The notes under the pieces are model-generated. The model was given only the letters and a program-made list of their open reading frames with translations, did not search any database and was not told the origin of the DNA. Shown in pieces: positions 6,663-15,956 of a stretch of DNA of 64,000 nt (the stretch's first letter is position 1; each line of letters begins with the position of its first letter). The stretch is from Sporosarcina sp. P34 (GTDB lineage: Bacteria > Bacillota > Bacilli > Bacillales_A > Planococcaceae), in contig NZ_PDZC01000002.1 in NCBI RefSeq assembly GCF_002743375.1, forward strand, positions 124,001 to 188,000. The letters are read 5' to 3'. The position numbers were made by a program, and so were the translations under genes.

Positions 6663-9077
6663 TCATTTTTCTTCAGGGTGATCCACTCCCTTCTTGCGAC
6701 GCAACTTGACTAATGAAAAGACACCGAGACCTGCAATAAATAATACCAATACTTCAAGCATCGTATCGAATGCACGGAAGTCACCAAGTATCGTATTCAC
6801 TACATTTAAACCACCTGCAAGCCGTGATGCTGTTTCATAATAGACGGAAATAGACGGATACAACGAATGGCCTTGCACGAGCAAAGCGATAACAGTAACA
6901 GCCACACCGGAAGCCACCGCGATCAACCCATTACGTACTCGCATGGAAATCGACTTATGTTCATTTTTCCATTCCGGTAAATAATAGAAGCACAATAAGA
7001 ATAGTACGGTTGTAACCGTCTCGACAATTATTTGCGTCAACGCCAGATCTGGTGCCCGGAATACAACAAATAGAATGGCGATAGAATAGCCAAGCACACC
7101 GTTAAGAACAATGGCAGTAATCCTGGATTTAGCAAATAAAATCGCTACACTTGAACACATCATAACGAAAATAATGATACTTTCATTTATCTCAATTTCC
7201 GCATCATTCGAAAAGTCGAAAACGAATTGCTGAAAATCAAGCAAACCTATACTGACCAGAGTAATGAAAAACAGCATGATATACGCAACGTAATCTCGCA
7301 CTGAACCAGTCATATACGTTTTCGTCACTACAGAAGCCAGTCGTTCAATTCGTTGTAATAATGCATTATAGGAGCGATCAAGCGTCCATTGTAAAAAGCC
7401 CAAACTGTAAATCCCTTTCCAGTAACGCAAGAAACCATACAATAAAATCCCTGCGATAATTACACCGATTGTCATGAAGATTGGCATCCCAAAGCCATGC
7501 CACACTCGTATTTCTGGAACTAGACCAGGCAACCCCACAAATTGCGGATATACCGCATTCATTGCTGGTCCTAAAATATACGTACCGAGCAGATTCGGGA
7601 AGATGAAAATAAGTACGACCAGACTGCCAAGTACCATAGGTGAAATCAACATCTGAATCGGTGCTTCATGAGCAGGTCTATGTCCAGGAAGCGGTGCATG
7701 TACTTTGCCGAAAAACGTCTGAAATACTATGATCATACAATAAATGAACGTGAATATACTGCCGATCCATGCAATGATTGGGAACAACAACACCAATGAA
7801 TCCACTGATAATAGATTCGCTTCTTTTAATGACAGCATCGCTTCAAAAAATAATTCCTTACTTAAAAAGCCGTTAAATGGTGGTAGTCCTGCCATGGAAA
7901 AACTGCCAATCAGTGCAATGGTAAATGTAATCGGCATAATCGTTGCCAAGCCACCAAGTCGTTGAATATTACGTGTACCTAGCTCGTGATCTAAAATTCC
8001 GACGACCATAAATAAAGAACCTTTAAAGGTGGAATGATTAATCAAATGAAATAATGCAGCGAATGTAGCAGCGGTGAATAACGCGATGTGCGTGCTTTCA
8101 GAAGAAGCAAATGCCAATGAGCCGATACCAAGCAAACTCATAATCATACCCAGTTGACTCACTGTTGAGAACGCGAGCAAGGCTTTCAAATCTGTTTGCT
8201 TTACCGCGTTGACAGATCCCCACAACATCGTCAATAACCCTACACAAGATACGACATAAAACCACGTCGTATCACCTGCGAAGACCGGGGTAAATCTCGC
8301 TACTAAATAAATACCCGCTTTAACCATCGTAGCGGAGTGTAGGTAGGCACTAACAGGCGTAGGGGCTTCCATTGCGTCAGGTAGCCAGATATGGAAAGGG
8401 AACTGTGCGGACTTCGTGAATGCGCCAATTAACACAAGCAACATAGCAGGTACAAACAATGAATCTGCCGCAATCACTTCTCGCATAGCGATTAACTCTT
8501 GTAAATTGAACGTTCCTGTAATGGTGTATAGCATTAAAAATCCGACTAACATGAAAATGCCGCCAGTGACGGTAATCAGCATCGATTTCTTTGCTCCGTA
8601 TCTTGACTGCTTTCGGTGATACCAAAAAGCAATGAGTAAGAAGGAAGAAATACTCGTCAATTCCCAAAACACATACAGGACGATTAGATTATCGGATAAC
8701 ACGACGCCTAGCATAGCTCCCATGAACAACAGTAAATATGTATAAAAGCGACCGATCGCTTCCCGTTCTGAAAGATAGTAAATGGAATACAATACAACCA
8801 GACTACCAATTCCTGTAATCAATAAAGCAAAAATTATACTTAGTCCATCCAAATGTGTGGAAAAATAGACGTCTGCAGAAGGTATCCAAGGCAACGTGTA
8901 TAAATAGGAAGCTCCTTCAGAAAGCGAAGGAACAAGACGAATCAGTAAGACAAACAAGAAAATTGGAATGGTGATGACAAACCAACCAATCCGACTACCG
9001 GTCAAAAATTTATGTATAAACGGAACCAAACAAGCTGCGATAAATGGAATGAATATTGCCAGTAAGACGGTTATCAA
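6663..9077 (-). CDS. mrpA: Na+/H+ antiporter Mrp subunit A
   Basis: A large (about 804 residues) ND5-like subunit with the proton-channel core (HSATMVKAGIYLVARF, LLAFSTVSQLGMI), a middle DUF4040-like part (VVFRAPDLALTQIIVETVTTVLF) and an MrpB-like C-terminal domain. The TTG at 9075-9077 is selected because AGGAGG lies 7 nt upstream and the length then equals Bacillus MrpA; the frame is open about 36 codons further up but that part looks non-coding. It is the first gene of the operon and has a leader of at least 130 nt with a terminator-like hairpin. Confidence 0.94.
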   Translation of the reverse strand: MITVLLAIFIPFIAACLVPFIHKFLTGSRIGWFVITIPIFLFVLLIRLVPSLSEGASYLYTLPWIPSADVYFSTHLDGLSIIFALLITGIGSLVVLYSIYYLSEREAIGRFYTYLLLFMGAMLGVVLSDNLIVLYVFWELTSISSFLLIAFWYHRKQSRYGAKKSMLITVTGGIFMLVGFLMLYTITGTFNLQELIAMREVIAADSLFVPAMLLVLIGAFTKSAQFPFHIWLPDAMEAPTPVSAYLHSATMVKAGIYLVARFTPVFAGDTTWFYVVSCVGLLTMLWGSVNAVKQTDLKALLAFSTVSQLGMIMSLLGIGSLAFASSESTHIALFTAATFAALFHLINHSTFKGSLFMVVGILDHELGTRNIQRLGGLATIMPITFTIALIGSFSMAGLPPFNGFLSKELFFEAMLSLKEANLLSVDSLVLLFPIIAWIGSIFTFIYCMIIVFQTFFGKVHAPLPGHRPAHEAPIQMLISPMVLGSLVVLIFIFPNLLGTYILGPAMNAVYPQFVGLPGLVPEIRVWHGFGMPIFMTIGVIIAGILLYGFLRYWKGIYSLGFLQWTLDRSYNALLQRIERLASVVTKTYMTGSVRDYVAYIMLFFITLVSIGLLDFQQFVFDFSNDAEIEINESIIIFVMMCSSVAILFAKSRITAIVLNGVLGYSIAILFVVFRAPDLALTQIIVETVTTVLFLLCFYYLPEWKNEHKSISMRVRNGLIAVASGVAVTVIALLVQGHSLYPSISVYYETASRLAGGLNVVNTILGDFRAFDTMLEVLVLFIAGLGVFSLVKLRRKKGVDHPEEK

Positions 9078-9209
9078 TCCAACACCTCCTAGAATTAATC
9101 GATTATTAATGTCAATAGAATACTCAGAGACTCTTGACTGAACACTGTACGTTATGCATAATGGGACTCTAAGCAAAATGTACATTCCCTACTCGAAAGT
9201 ATACACTAC

Positions 9210-9335
9210 TTTAGTAAAAACCGCATAAAAAGCGCGGTTAGTATACAGTAAGGCTACGTTCGTAATCCTATATAGGATGAGGTTCTCTGGCGGAATTGCA
9301 GCGGAAAGCACCCTCCTAAAGTGTGAACCAGTAAT
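9210..9335 (-). ncRNA. Candidate structured leader RNA (riboswitch-like) of the mrp operon
   Basis: On the minus strand a GGTTC/GAACC stem (9325-9329 with 9281-9285) encloses a C- and G-rich block containing GGAGGGTGC, TTTCCGCTGC and TTCCGCC. A 14-nt self-complementary ATCCTATATAGGAT follows, and then a hairpin AACCGC...GCGGTT followed by TTTTT (about 9215-9239), before the first mrp gene. Aptamer-like element plus terminator plus ion antiporter operon is the layout of a transcription-terminating riboswitch. The Na+-sensing class (DUF1646 motif) is one candidate by gene context only; I cannot match its consensus from memory. Confidence 0.45.
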
Positions 9336-9372
9336 AATTAGTTTATTGAATTTGAAGAGGTGATGAGTCATT

Positions 9373-10047
9373 ATGGGCAAAATGAAAAGCCGTATGGACG
9401 AGGGAATTCTCGTTTGTGTGTATTACGGTCCAAATGGTGAACGTCTCATTAATAGAGGATATAAAATTGCAACAATCATGGACTGTCCGCTCTATATCCT
9501 GACAGTCGACCCTGCACCACTCGATGACTTTGATGTAGAGAAATCAGAGTATATAGACCGTTGGCAAGAACTTGCGGAAGAATTGGATGTCGAAGCATTC
9601 ATTATCCGCGACGATGAGAAGCGTCCAGCTGCAAAAGTTATCAAAGAAGTGGCTCACCAATACGGCATTACACAAATTATTATCGGACAGACCGCGCAAA
9701 GTCGCTGGGAAGAAATCACAAAAGGCTCTTTCATGAACGTCTTATTAAGAGAAATTCCATTTGTTGATTTCCATGTCGTGTCGGTTGATCGTGCGATAAA
9801 GAGTGAGATCGAAGGATCGTTTGAAAAAGGCGTACGTGCATATTTGATTTCCGATGGCGACGGCTTTCGTATCAACTTCACGCTTTCGAAGCATGCGCAG
9901 TATGAGGGAATCTTCTTTAAGGAGATTGGGACCGATTTTAACAACGGAATTTTTAAGTTCATGCAAAACAGTAAGATATGCCAGGTGCAGATAGAAGATG
10001 ACCAAGTACTCGACCCAAGCAAGATCCAATGCAAGATACAAAATTAA
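9373..10047 (+). CDS. Universal stress protein domain protein, KdpD-like
   Basis: The 224-residue protein begins with a UspA-type fold: GILVCVYYGPNGERLINRGYKI matches the start of the Usp domain of KdpD, and IIIGQTAQSRWEEITKGSF matches its nucleotide-binding loop. After about residue 140 a further domain of about 80 residues (DGDGFRINFTLSKHAQYEGIF) is not recognised. There is no histidine kinase domain. The gene diverges from mrp, so a link to cation homeostasis is suggested by context only. AGAGGTGA lies upstream of the ATG. Confidence 0.75.
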   Translation: MGKMKSRMDEGILVCVYYGPNGERLINRGYKIATIMDCPLYILTVDPAPLDDFDVEKSEYIDRWQELAEELDVEAFIIRDDEKRPAAKVIKEVAHQYGITQIIIGQTAQSRWEEITKGSFMNVLLREIPFVDFHVVSVDRAIKSEIEGSFEKGVRAYLISDGDGFRINFTLSKHAQYEGIFFKEIGTDFNNGIFKFMQNSKICQVQIEDDQVLDPSKIQCKIQN

Positions 10048-10052
10048 TATCA

Positions 10053-10087
10053 TGAGAGGTGGCTAGAAACGGGCCCCCTCTTTTTTG
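10053..10087 (+). terminator. Intrinsic terminator after the universal stress gene
   Basis: An AGAGGTGGC...GGCCCCCTCT hairpin is followed by a run of six T. Confidence 0.75.
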
Positions 10088-10249
10088 CATGGATTTAAGG
10101 CACAGATCTAAGAATTTATTTAATGCGAGTTAAGTAGGTAGTACGATGGAACGTTTCCCGGCTAACAAGCCCTCTAGGAAAAATCCCATCTGAAACATCA
10201 ATTCCCTCTTATCACTTAGCCAGCTATTTTTCCAACTTTTCATATCAGA

Positions 10250-10293
10250 AAAGAACTGTCCCGAGAGGTCGTTATGACATCGCGGACAGCTCC
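10250..10293 (-). terminator. Intrinsic terminator of murB
   Basis: On the minus strand GAGCTGTCC pairs with GGACAGTTC and is followed by TTTTCT. The remaining 150 nt up to the stress gene terminator show nothing recognisable. Confidence 0.65.
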
Positions 10294-10304
10294 TGTCGCT
10301 TCTA

Positions 10305-11225
10305 TTATTCAGAAAGTTCTTCCCCTACGATCTTCACTTCCATCTCCAGATCAATCCCGAAGTTCTTTTTCACTTCCGCTCTGACCATCTCAATTGTTTG
10401 GATGTAATCTGCTGCTGTGGCATCACTTTTATTGACGATGAATCCCGCGTGTTTAGTAGACACTTCAGCTCCACCAAAGCCTTTGCCTTGCAAGCCGCTA
10501 TCTTGAATCAACTTCCCAGCAAAGTAACCTGGTGGACGCTTGAACACACTTCCAGCTGACGGATATTCAAGCGGTTGTTTTGACTCACGTTGGAATGTTA
10601 AGTCGGCAACTGCCGCATCGATTTCACACTGTTCACCTTTTGTGAGCCAAAATTCTGCGGATAGAACATAATAGCCTTCTGTAGTAATGATGCTCTTACG
10701 ATATCCTAGTTCCAACTCCTCTTTTGAAAGCTTGAAAATTTTCCCTGTGTCATCCATTACAGTCGCTTGATGAATAATATCTTTAATTTCTCCACCGTAC
10801 GCTCCTGCGTTCATTGCCATTGCACCACCAATTGAACCTGGTATCCCGCAAGCAAACTCTAGACCCGTTAAACAAGCTATCGCTGCTTCCTTAGACGCAT
10901 CGATAATATTTGCTCCAGCTTCCGCAATCATTCTATTACCATCAATCTCGATATGATTTAGGTTCGCCATATACATTACAATTCCACGAACGCCACCGTC
11001 ACGAACGACCATATTGGAACCGTTCCCGAGCAACAAAATAGGAATTTTATGCTGATAAGCATAGCTAACAATCGCTTGCACTTCTTCTATTGTGCCAGGC
11101 GCTGCGAAGACATCCGCTTTACCACCCAGACGTGTTTTCGTATATTTGTTTAATGGCTCATCAAGTAATAACCAACCGTTTTGTATGTTCTTTTGAAGAT
11201 CTTCAAACCATCGATGTTTTGACAT
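10305..11225 (-). CDS. murB: UDP-N-acetylenolpyruvoylglucosamine reductase MurB
   Basis: The 306-residue enzyme reduces UDP-GlcNAc-enolpyruvate to UDP-MurNAc with NADPH and FAD in cytoplasmic peptidoglycan precursor synthesis. Motifs seen are the FAD-binding LLGNGSNMVVRDGGVRG and CGIPGSIGGAMAMNAGAYGGE, and the catalytic serine region YPSAGSVFKRP. Length fits the family. An AAAGGA ribosome binding site lies 10 nt upstream of the ATG. The gene stands alone with its own terminator. Confidence 0.96.
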   Translation of the reverse strand: MSKHRWFEDLQKNIQNGWLLLDEPLNKYTKTRLGGKADVFAAPGTIEEVQAIVSYAYQHKIPILLLGNGSNMVVRDGGVRGIVMYMANLNHIEIDGNRMIAEAGANIIDASKEAAIACLTGLEFACGIPGSIGGAMAMNAGAYGGEIKDIIHQATVMDDTGKIFKLSKEELELGYRKSIITTEGYYVLSAEFWLTKGEQCEIDAAVADLTFQRESKQPLEYPSAGSVFKRPPGYFAGKLIQDSGLQGKGFGGAEVSTKHAGFIVNKSDATAADYIQTIEMVRAEVKKNFGIDLEMEVKIVGEELSE

Positions 11226-11391
11226 CTACATCAAGTCCTTTCAGTATACGTGTCTCCAGTTTTACGGAAACAATCTTATCCCCCTATTAGTATGCTTGCA
11301 ATCAGTCCTTTTGACAAGGTTTTTCATTTTGACTTTTTTTGTTTTTTCAATTACAGTTTAGCTAACTAACTATCCATAAGGAGGAGTGAAA

Positions 11392-11907
11392 GTGAATACA
11401 TGGAAAGTAGATCCCACGGCGTCCACTGTCGGCTTTTCCGTTCCACATATGATGGTATCAACTGTCACGGGAACGTTTGAAGAGTTTTCAGGAGAATTAC
11501 AAGGTAACATAGCGAATTTGACGAAAACTAATATTAGTTTTCAAGTACTCGTTTCTTCAATTGATACAAAGAATAGAGACCGTGATCTACATCTATGCTC
11601 CGCGGACTTTTTTGATGCCGAAACTTTCCCCAAAATGACATTCTCTTCCCGCACAATTTACAACGATACAGAAGGTAGATATCAAATGTCCGGTGACTTG
11701 ACTGTTAAAAACACGAGTAAAAGAGCCATATTCTGCATCACTCCTCAAGAAGTTACCGTATTCGGTGCTACATATCTCGTCGAGGGTGAAATCAAACGAA
11801 AAGATTTCGGATTAATGTGGAACCGTGCAATCGAAGCTGGTGGTGTAATGGTTGGAGATATTATTGATATCAAGATGTTAGTAGCAATTTGCAAAGATGA
11901 AAGATAA
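11392..11907 (+). CDS. YceI family protein
   Basis: The 171-residue protein has the YceI lipocalin-like beta-barrel pattern: WKVDPTASTVGFSVPHMM at the start, SSIDTKNRDRDLHL and SADFFDAETFPKMTF in the middle and MVGDIIDIKMLV at the end. YceI proteins bind polyisoprenoid-type lipids; the cellular role in Bacillales is unclear. No signal peptide is present. The GTG at 11392 is preferred because AAGGAGG lies 7 nt before it, rather than the GTG two codons earlier. Confidence 0.88.
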   Translation: MNTWKVDPTASTVGFSVPHMMVSTVTGTFEEFSGELQGNIANLTKTNISFQVLVSSIDTKNRDRDLHLCSADFFDAETFPKMTFSSRTIYNDTEGRYQMSGDLTVKNTSKRAIFCITPQEVTVFGATYLVEGEIKRKDFGLMWNRAIEAGGVMVGDIIDIKMLVAICKDER

Positions 11908-12000
11908 TGTGAAAGCACTGTTGATTACTATTCCGATGGGACGAATCCACTTACAATTAACTAATACACTGCTTCAAACAGACTAGTAACCCACAAAAAA

Positions 12001-12046
12001 GACTGAAGACAAAACTCCGCTTAATTTTTCAGAGTTTTCTTCAGTC
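12001..12046. terminator. Bidirectional terminator between the YceI and FrnE-like genes
   Basis: A long stem of GACTGAAGACAAAACTC with GAGTTTTCTTCAGTC is flanked by A and T runs on both sides, which serves both converging genes. Confidence 0.8.
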
Positions 12047-12076
12047 CCAAAAAACAATTTAACTATTTAACTTTTT

Positions 12077-12787
12077 TCAGATATCACAAGCTCCATCATC
12101 ACACTGCCCGCCATCATCTGTGCCAACTACTTGCAACTTAGGTTTTGTCCCCTTCTCTTCTTCTGCAATCTTCTCAAGCGCATCAACAAATGCTTCCGTA
12201 GGCTGCGCTCCACTTATAGCATATTTTCGATTAATGACAAAGAATGGCACACCTTGGACACCAATTTCCCGCGCTTCTTCAATATCTTCTTTTACTTCAT
12301 CCTTGAAATCATCACTATGAAGCAGATCTTTAGTTTTCCTTGCATCTAATCCAGCTTCTGTTGCAATCCTTACGAGTACTTCCTCCGTATCGATACGTTC
12401 CCCTTCCACAAAGTAAGCATGCATGAGACGCTCTATCACTCCTTTCTCTACATTGCGCGTCTCTGCGAATTTCGCTAGACGGTGTGCATCGAGCGTATTC
12501 GACGTTTTCATTCGATCCACTTGATAGTGAAGATCAACGGTTTTTGCTTGCTCTTTAACATTATTCAACATGTTTTCTGCTTCTTGTTTGGTGACTTTGA
12601 ATTTACTAGCTAACCCGTCTACTAATGATTGGTCTGAAGCTACTGGCGTATTTGGATCCAGTTGAAATGCCTTGAATACAACTTCCGATTTCTCTTCAAG
12701 CCCTAATTGTTTCAACGCATGCTCCAAACGTCTCTTTCCAATATAGCAAAACGGACAAACATAATCCGACCATACTTCAATTAACAT
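12077..12787 (-). CDS. DsbA family oxidoreductase, FrnE-like
   Basis: The 236-residue protein has a thioredoxin-fold DsbA domain with a CPFC active site (DYVCPFCYIGKRRLE, residues 11-14) and the conserved cis-proline loop GVQGVPFFVINRKYAISGAQP. It has no signal peptide, so it acts in the cytoplasm, like FrnE-type dithiol oxidoreductases linked to oxidative stress. The tail carries a further cysteine pair (QCDDGACD), a feature known in some FrnE proteins. A GGTGGGG-type ribosome binding site precedes the ATG. Confidence 0.88.
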   Translation of the reverse strand: MLIEVWSDYVCPFCYIGKRRLEHALKQLGLEEKSEVVFKAFQLDPNTPVASDQSLVDGLASKFKVTKQEAENMLNNVKEQAKTVDLHYQVDRMKTSNTLDAHRLAKFAETRNVEKGVIERLMHAYFVEGERIDTEEVLVRIATEAGLDARKTKDLLHSDDFKDEVKEDIEEAREIGVQGVPFFVINRKYAISGAQPTEAFVDALEKIAEEEKGTKPKLQVVGTDDGGQCDDGACDI

Positions 12788-12886
12788 TTTTTTGCCCCAC
12801 CTTTCTATTCTCTATTTTAGATTCAAGTAAAGTTGGCAACAATGTTAATGCTTGGATTATATAAATTCACAGAATGAGGTGTCGGA

Positions 12887-14266
12887 ATGAATCAATCTTT
12901 ATGGCTTGCCACCGCTTATCCGCAGTCTACCTATCCAACTGTAGATGATGATTTAACTTGTGATGTGCTAATCATCGGAGGCGGTCTGAGCGGCATAGCA
13001 AATGCATATTTTTTGTCTAAACAAGGAAAGGACGTCGTGTTGCTCGAGAAAAACAGTTTACTGCATGGAGCAACAGGAAATTCTACAGGTAAATTAACCG
13101 CACAACATGATCTAGTCTATGCGGATATGATTGAACAGTTTGGTGTCGAAAGCGCAAAACAATATTTCAATACAAATGAACAAGCCATTAATTTCGCACG
13201 ATCCATCGCGGAAGCAGATCAACTGAAAACCGCACACTCCGCGCTATATTCTCAAACAACTGAAGGTACGGAACGATTACTTGCGGAGAAAAAAGCATAT
13301 GAGGCGATTGGGATACCATTTATACTTGCGGGGAATGCATCCTACTTACCTTTTGAAACCGCTCATACTTTACTGATTGAAGACGAAGCACAAATACATC
13401 CAGTGCGTTTTGGACAGCGATTAGCACAGCTCGCTGTAAAAGAAGGCGCACGTATATTTGAACATGCACAAGTTGCTGCCCTGGATACTGATCGTTATTT
13501 TGTCAAACTCTCTTCATCTAAGGTAGTCAGTTATCGACAACTAGTTATCTGTTCACATTACCCCATTGAAGCACTAGAAGGCATGCAAATTCTTAAACTA
13601 GATGTCGAGCGCTCCTATATCGCCGCGGCAAAAACAGATACTTTATTTGACCATCAATATATCTCGGTAGATGAGCCGAAACGTTCGATACGGACAGCGA
13701 CGATCGACGACCAATCTTACTTGTTACTAGCTGCCCAATCTCATCCTGCTGGTTCGGAAAAAGAAACACAGCTACATTACGACAGCTTAACGGAGGATAT
13801 AAAAACGACATTGGGACATCCTGAAGTTGTCTACAAATGGTCAGCTCAGGACCCGTCCACACCGGACTTAGTGCCTTATGCAGGCGCAATTTCAGACTCT
13901 TCGCCAGACGTCTACATTAGTACAGGCTATCGAAAATGGGGACTATCTAATTCCTTAGCCTGCGCAGAAATTATTTCGGATGCGATTATCGGAAGACCGA
14001 ATGCCGCAAGCGAATTATTTTCTCCTAGTAGAACAGATTTCGGCTCCTTGTCAAACCGGGCTTTACTATTGGCCGGACGTACCGTAAAGGAATTTGCTGG
14101 TGGACATATCGCCCGGACCGACTCCCCAATTTGTACGCATATGGGCTGTCGTACCCGTTGGAATAAAGGAGATCAAACGTGGGACTGTCCGTGTCATGGA
14201 TCTCGTTTTCGTGCGGACGGGACCGTGTTGGAAGGTCCCGCTACACAACCAGTAGATTTAGGATAA
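12887..14266 (+). CDS. FAD-dependent oxidoreductase with C-terminal Rieske domain (YhfW-like)
   Basis: The 459-residue protein starts with an FAD-binding Rossmann motif (DVLIIGGGLSGIANAYFL) followed by a DAO-type oxidoreductase domain to about residue 385. A Rieske [2Fe-2S] domain follows, with ligands in CTHMGC and CPCHGSRF. The arrangement matches Bacillus YhfW, whose substrate is unknown. It is about 50 residues shorter than YhfW as I remember it, partly at the very C-terminus (ends GPATQPVDLG). GAGGTG lies upstream of the ATG. Confidence 0.88.
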   Translation: MNQSLWLATAYPQSTYPTVDDDLTCDVLIIGGGLSGIANAYFLSKQGKDVVLLEKNSLLHGATGNSTGKLTAQHDLVYADMIEQFGVESAKQYFNTNEQAINFARSIAEADQLKTAHSALYSQTTEGTERLLAEKKAYEAIGIPFILAGNASYLPFETAHTLLIEDEAQIHPVRFGQRLAQLAVKEGARIFEHAQVAALDTDRYFVKLSSSKVVSYRQLVICSHYPIEALEGMQILKLDVERSYIAAAKTDTLFDHQYISVDEPKRSIRTATIDDQSYLLLAAQSHPAGSEKETQLHYDSLTEDIKTTLGHPEVVYKWSAQDPSTPDLVPYAGAISDSSPDVYISTGYRKWGLSNSLACAEIISDAIIGRPNAASELFSPSRTDFGSLSNRALLLAGRTVKEFAGGHIARTDSPICTHMGCRTRWNKGDQTWDCPCHGSRFRADGTVLEGPATQPVDLG

Positions 14267-14270
14267 AAAA

Positions 14271-14309
14271 ACTGTCATAGAAGATCGGGTTACCGATTTC
14301 CATGACAGT
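14271..14309. terminator. Bidirectional terminator between the Rieske oxidoreductase gene and ppaC
   Basis: A 17-nt near-perfect stem (ACTGTCAT...ATGACAGT with an ATCGG/CCGAT upper part) is preceded by an A run, which works for both converging genes. Confidence 0.8.
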
Positions 14310-14316
14310 CTATTGA

Positions 14317-15243
14317 TTAAGAAAGTGCTTCAGTCAATACAGGCACAATTTGCTTCTTACGTGAAACAATACCTTTTAACAAAGCGGAATTATTATTGAA
14401 GGCTACATTGAATGCAGATCCTGCACGTTCGGCTTCGTTTCCTAGCGCAATGATTACGGAATCGCTATTGATGATATCCGTCACAACAAACAGGAATAAA
14501 TCTAGCCCTTTTTGCTCGATCACTTCATTTAACTCCGCTTCTAGTTCATCTTGTCGACCAAGAATGTCTTGCAAGTCCACTGCATTTACTTGTGCAATTT
14601 CCATTTTCACATCGCCGAATATAAACTCTTTCGAATCTAGACTAGCTAAATCCTTCACAGGTACAGCGCTTAAGTCTGCTCCAGCTTTCAACATATCCAA
14701 ACCGTAGGCTGCAGCATCTACTTCCGCAATTGCAGCTAGTTCTTCAGCAGCTACTTGGTCTTGATCTGTGAATGTTGGCGATTTGAATAATAATGAATCC
14801 GATACGATTGCCGAAAGCATTAAACCAGCAATGTTTTTCGGAATTTCAACACCATGCTCTTTGAATAATTTGTTCAAGATCGTTGCCGTACAGCCTACTG
14901 GCTCTGCACGATAATACAATGGATCGTTTGTCTGGAAGTTCGCGATACGGTGGTGGTCGATTACTTCCAATACTTGTACATCATCCAAGTCATCCACACT
15001 TTGTTGTCTCTCGTTGTGGTCAACTAAGATGACTTGAGATGTTTCAGGTGCGGCTCTTTCAATTAAGCGGGGTGCTTCAAAACCGAAAGTTTTAAGTGCA
15101 TACGCTGTTTCTTTCGTAATATTCCCTAGTCGAACAGCTTCTGCATCCATTCCGATTTGTTGTTTAAGATAGGCATACGTAATCGCTGATGCGATAGAAT
15201 CTGTATCTGGATTTTTATGCCCAATGACTAACACTTTTGACAT
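14317..15243 (-). CDS. ppaC: Manganese-dependent inorganic pyrophosphatase (family II)
   Basis: The 308-residue DHH-family phosphohydrolase carries the metal-binding motifs [18 protein letters not shown] and [11 protein letters not shown], plus the C-terminal SRKKQIVP loop that closes the active site. It hydrolyses pyrophosphate from biosynthetic reactions in the cytoplasm. Length and motifs match Bacillus PpaC without deviations. Confidence 0.96.
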   Translation of the reverse strand: MSKVLVIGHKNPDTDSIASAITYAYLKQQIGMDAEAVRLGNITKETAYALKTFGFEAPRLIERAAPETSQVILVDHNERQQSVDDLDDVQVLEVIDHHRIANFQTNDPLYYRAEPVGCTATILNKLFKEHGVEIPKNIAGLMLSAIVSDSLLFKSPTFTDQDQVAAEELAAIAEVDAAAYGLDMLKAGADLSAVPVKDLASLDSKEFIFGDVKMEIAQVNAVDLQDILGRQDELEAELNEVIEQKGLDLFLFVVTDIINSDSVIIALGNEAERAGSAFNVAFNNNSALLKGIVSRKKQIVPVLTEALS

Positions 15244-15301
15244 ATTTAATTCCTCCTAATTCACTCTGTTTACTACCTATATTCTAACACACTATTCAGG
15301 A

Positions 15302-15742
15302 TTAACTAGTGGGAAATAGTAAAGATTGTATTTCTTCCTTATTATGAAGGAAATCGGCAATCGTGTAACGATCTAGCACGGCGAAGTAAGCTTGAAGCGC
15401 TTCGTATAATACACCCTTTAGCTGACAAGCTTGAGACAACACGCACATATTCTTACTAGGGTCAAAGCATTCGACTAAGTGGAAATCGTCTTCTATTTTC
15501 CGGACTAGTTTACCTACATTCATGCTAGCTGGATCCACACTGAGACGGATTCCACCACCGCGGCCACGAATGGTTTCGATCAGTTCCAGTTTTCCTAATT
15601 CGTGGACTATCTTGGTGAGGTGATTTTTCGAGATTTGATATGCATCCGAGATTTCTTGTACTGTAGACAGTTCATCCGATGGCTTGGAAGCTAAAAAAAT
15701 CAGAACACGCAGCGAATAATCTGTATACATTGTTAAACGCAT
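15302..15742 (-). CDS. nsrR: Rrf2 family NO-sensing repressor NsrR
   Basis: The 146-residue protein has an Rrf2 winged helix (MRLTMYTDYSLRVLIFLA) and the three clustered cysteines of NsrR (ECFDPSKNMCVLSQACQLKG) that hold a [4Fe-4S] cluster destroyed by NO. The following LQAYFAVLDRYTIADF is also typical of NsrR. It is divergent from hmp, its classical target. A -10 TATAAT-like box and a perfect 14-nt palindrome TTTTCAATTGAAAA (15779-15792) lie just upstream. Confidence 0.93.
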   Translation of the reverse strand: MRLTMYTDYSLRVLIFLASKPSDELSTVQEISDAYQISKNHLTKIVHELGKLELIETIRGRGGGIRLSVDPASMNVGKLVRKIEDDFHLVECFDPSKNMCVLSQACQLKGVLYEALQAYFAVLDRYTIADFLHNKEEIQSLLFPTS

Positions 15743-15878
15743 AATTTCACCACTTTCTATTCTTTCATTATTATAGCATTTTCAATTGAAAAATCATGGA
15801 TTGGCACTGGTCATTACACGTAATAGCATGACTAATTATTGAATATAATGTGACAACTTTCACAATATATTTTTAAAC

Positions 15879-15897
15879 ATGTATTTTATATATAGCT
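15879..15897 (+). promoter_or_regulatory. Candidate NsrR operator upstream of hmp
   Basis: ATGTATTTTATATATAG agrees at about 15 of 17 positions with the AT-rich Bacillus NsrR consensus as I remember it (ATRTATYTTAAATATAT). It lies 60-80 nt upstream of the hmp start. AT-rich sequence makes chance matches easy, so this is moderate evidence. Confidence 0.45.
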
Positions 15898-15956
15898 TTT
15901 GAATTCTAAATGATTTATTATAGAGATATCAAATACGGAGAGGTTGTGTATCATCA

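Noticed and set aside
9262-9335. Resemblance to a preQ1-I riboswitch on the plus strand (GAGGTTCT ... CCCTCCTAAA)
   Set aside because: The loop between the arms is about twice too long, the A-rich tail pairing is missing and the downstream gene has no link to queuosine.
9654-10034. Minus-strand open frames inside the universal stress gene
   Set aside because: They are antisense shadows of a well-supported gene and have no start signals or recognisable domains.
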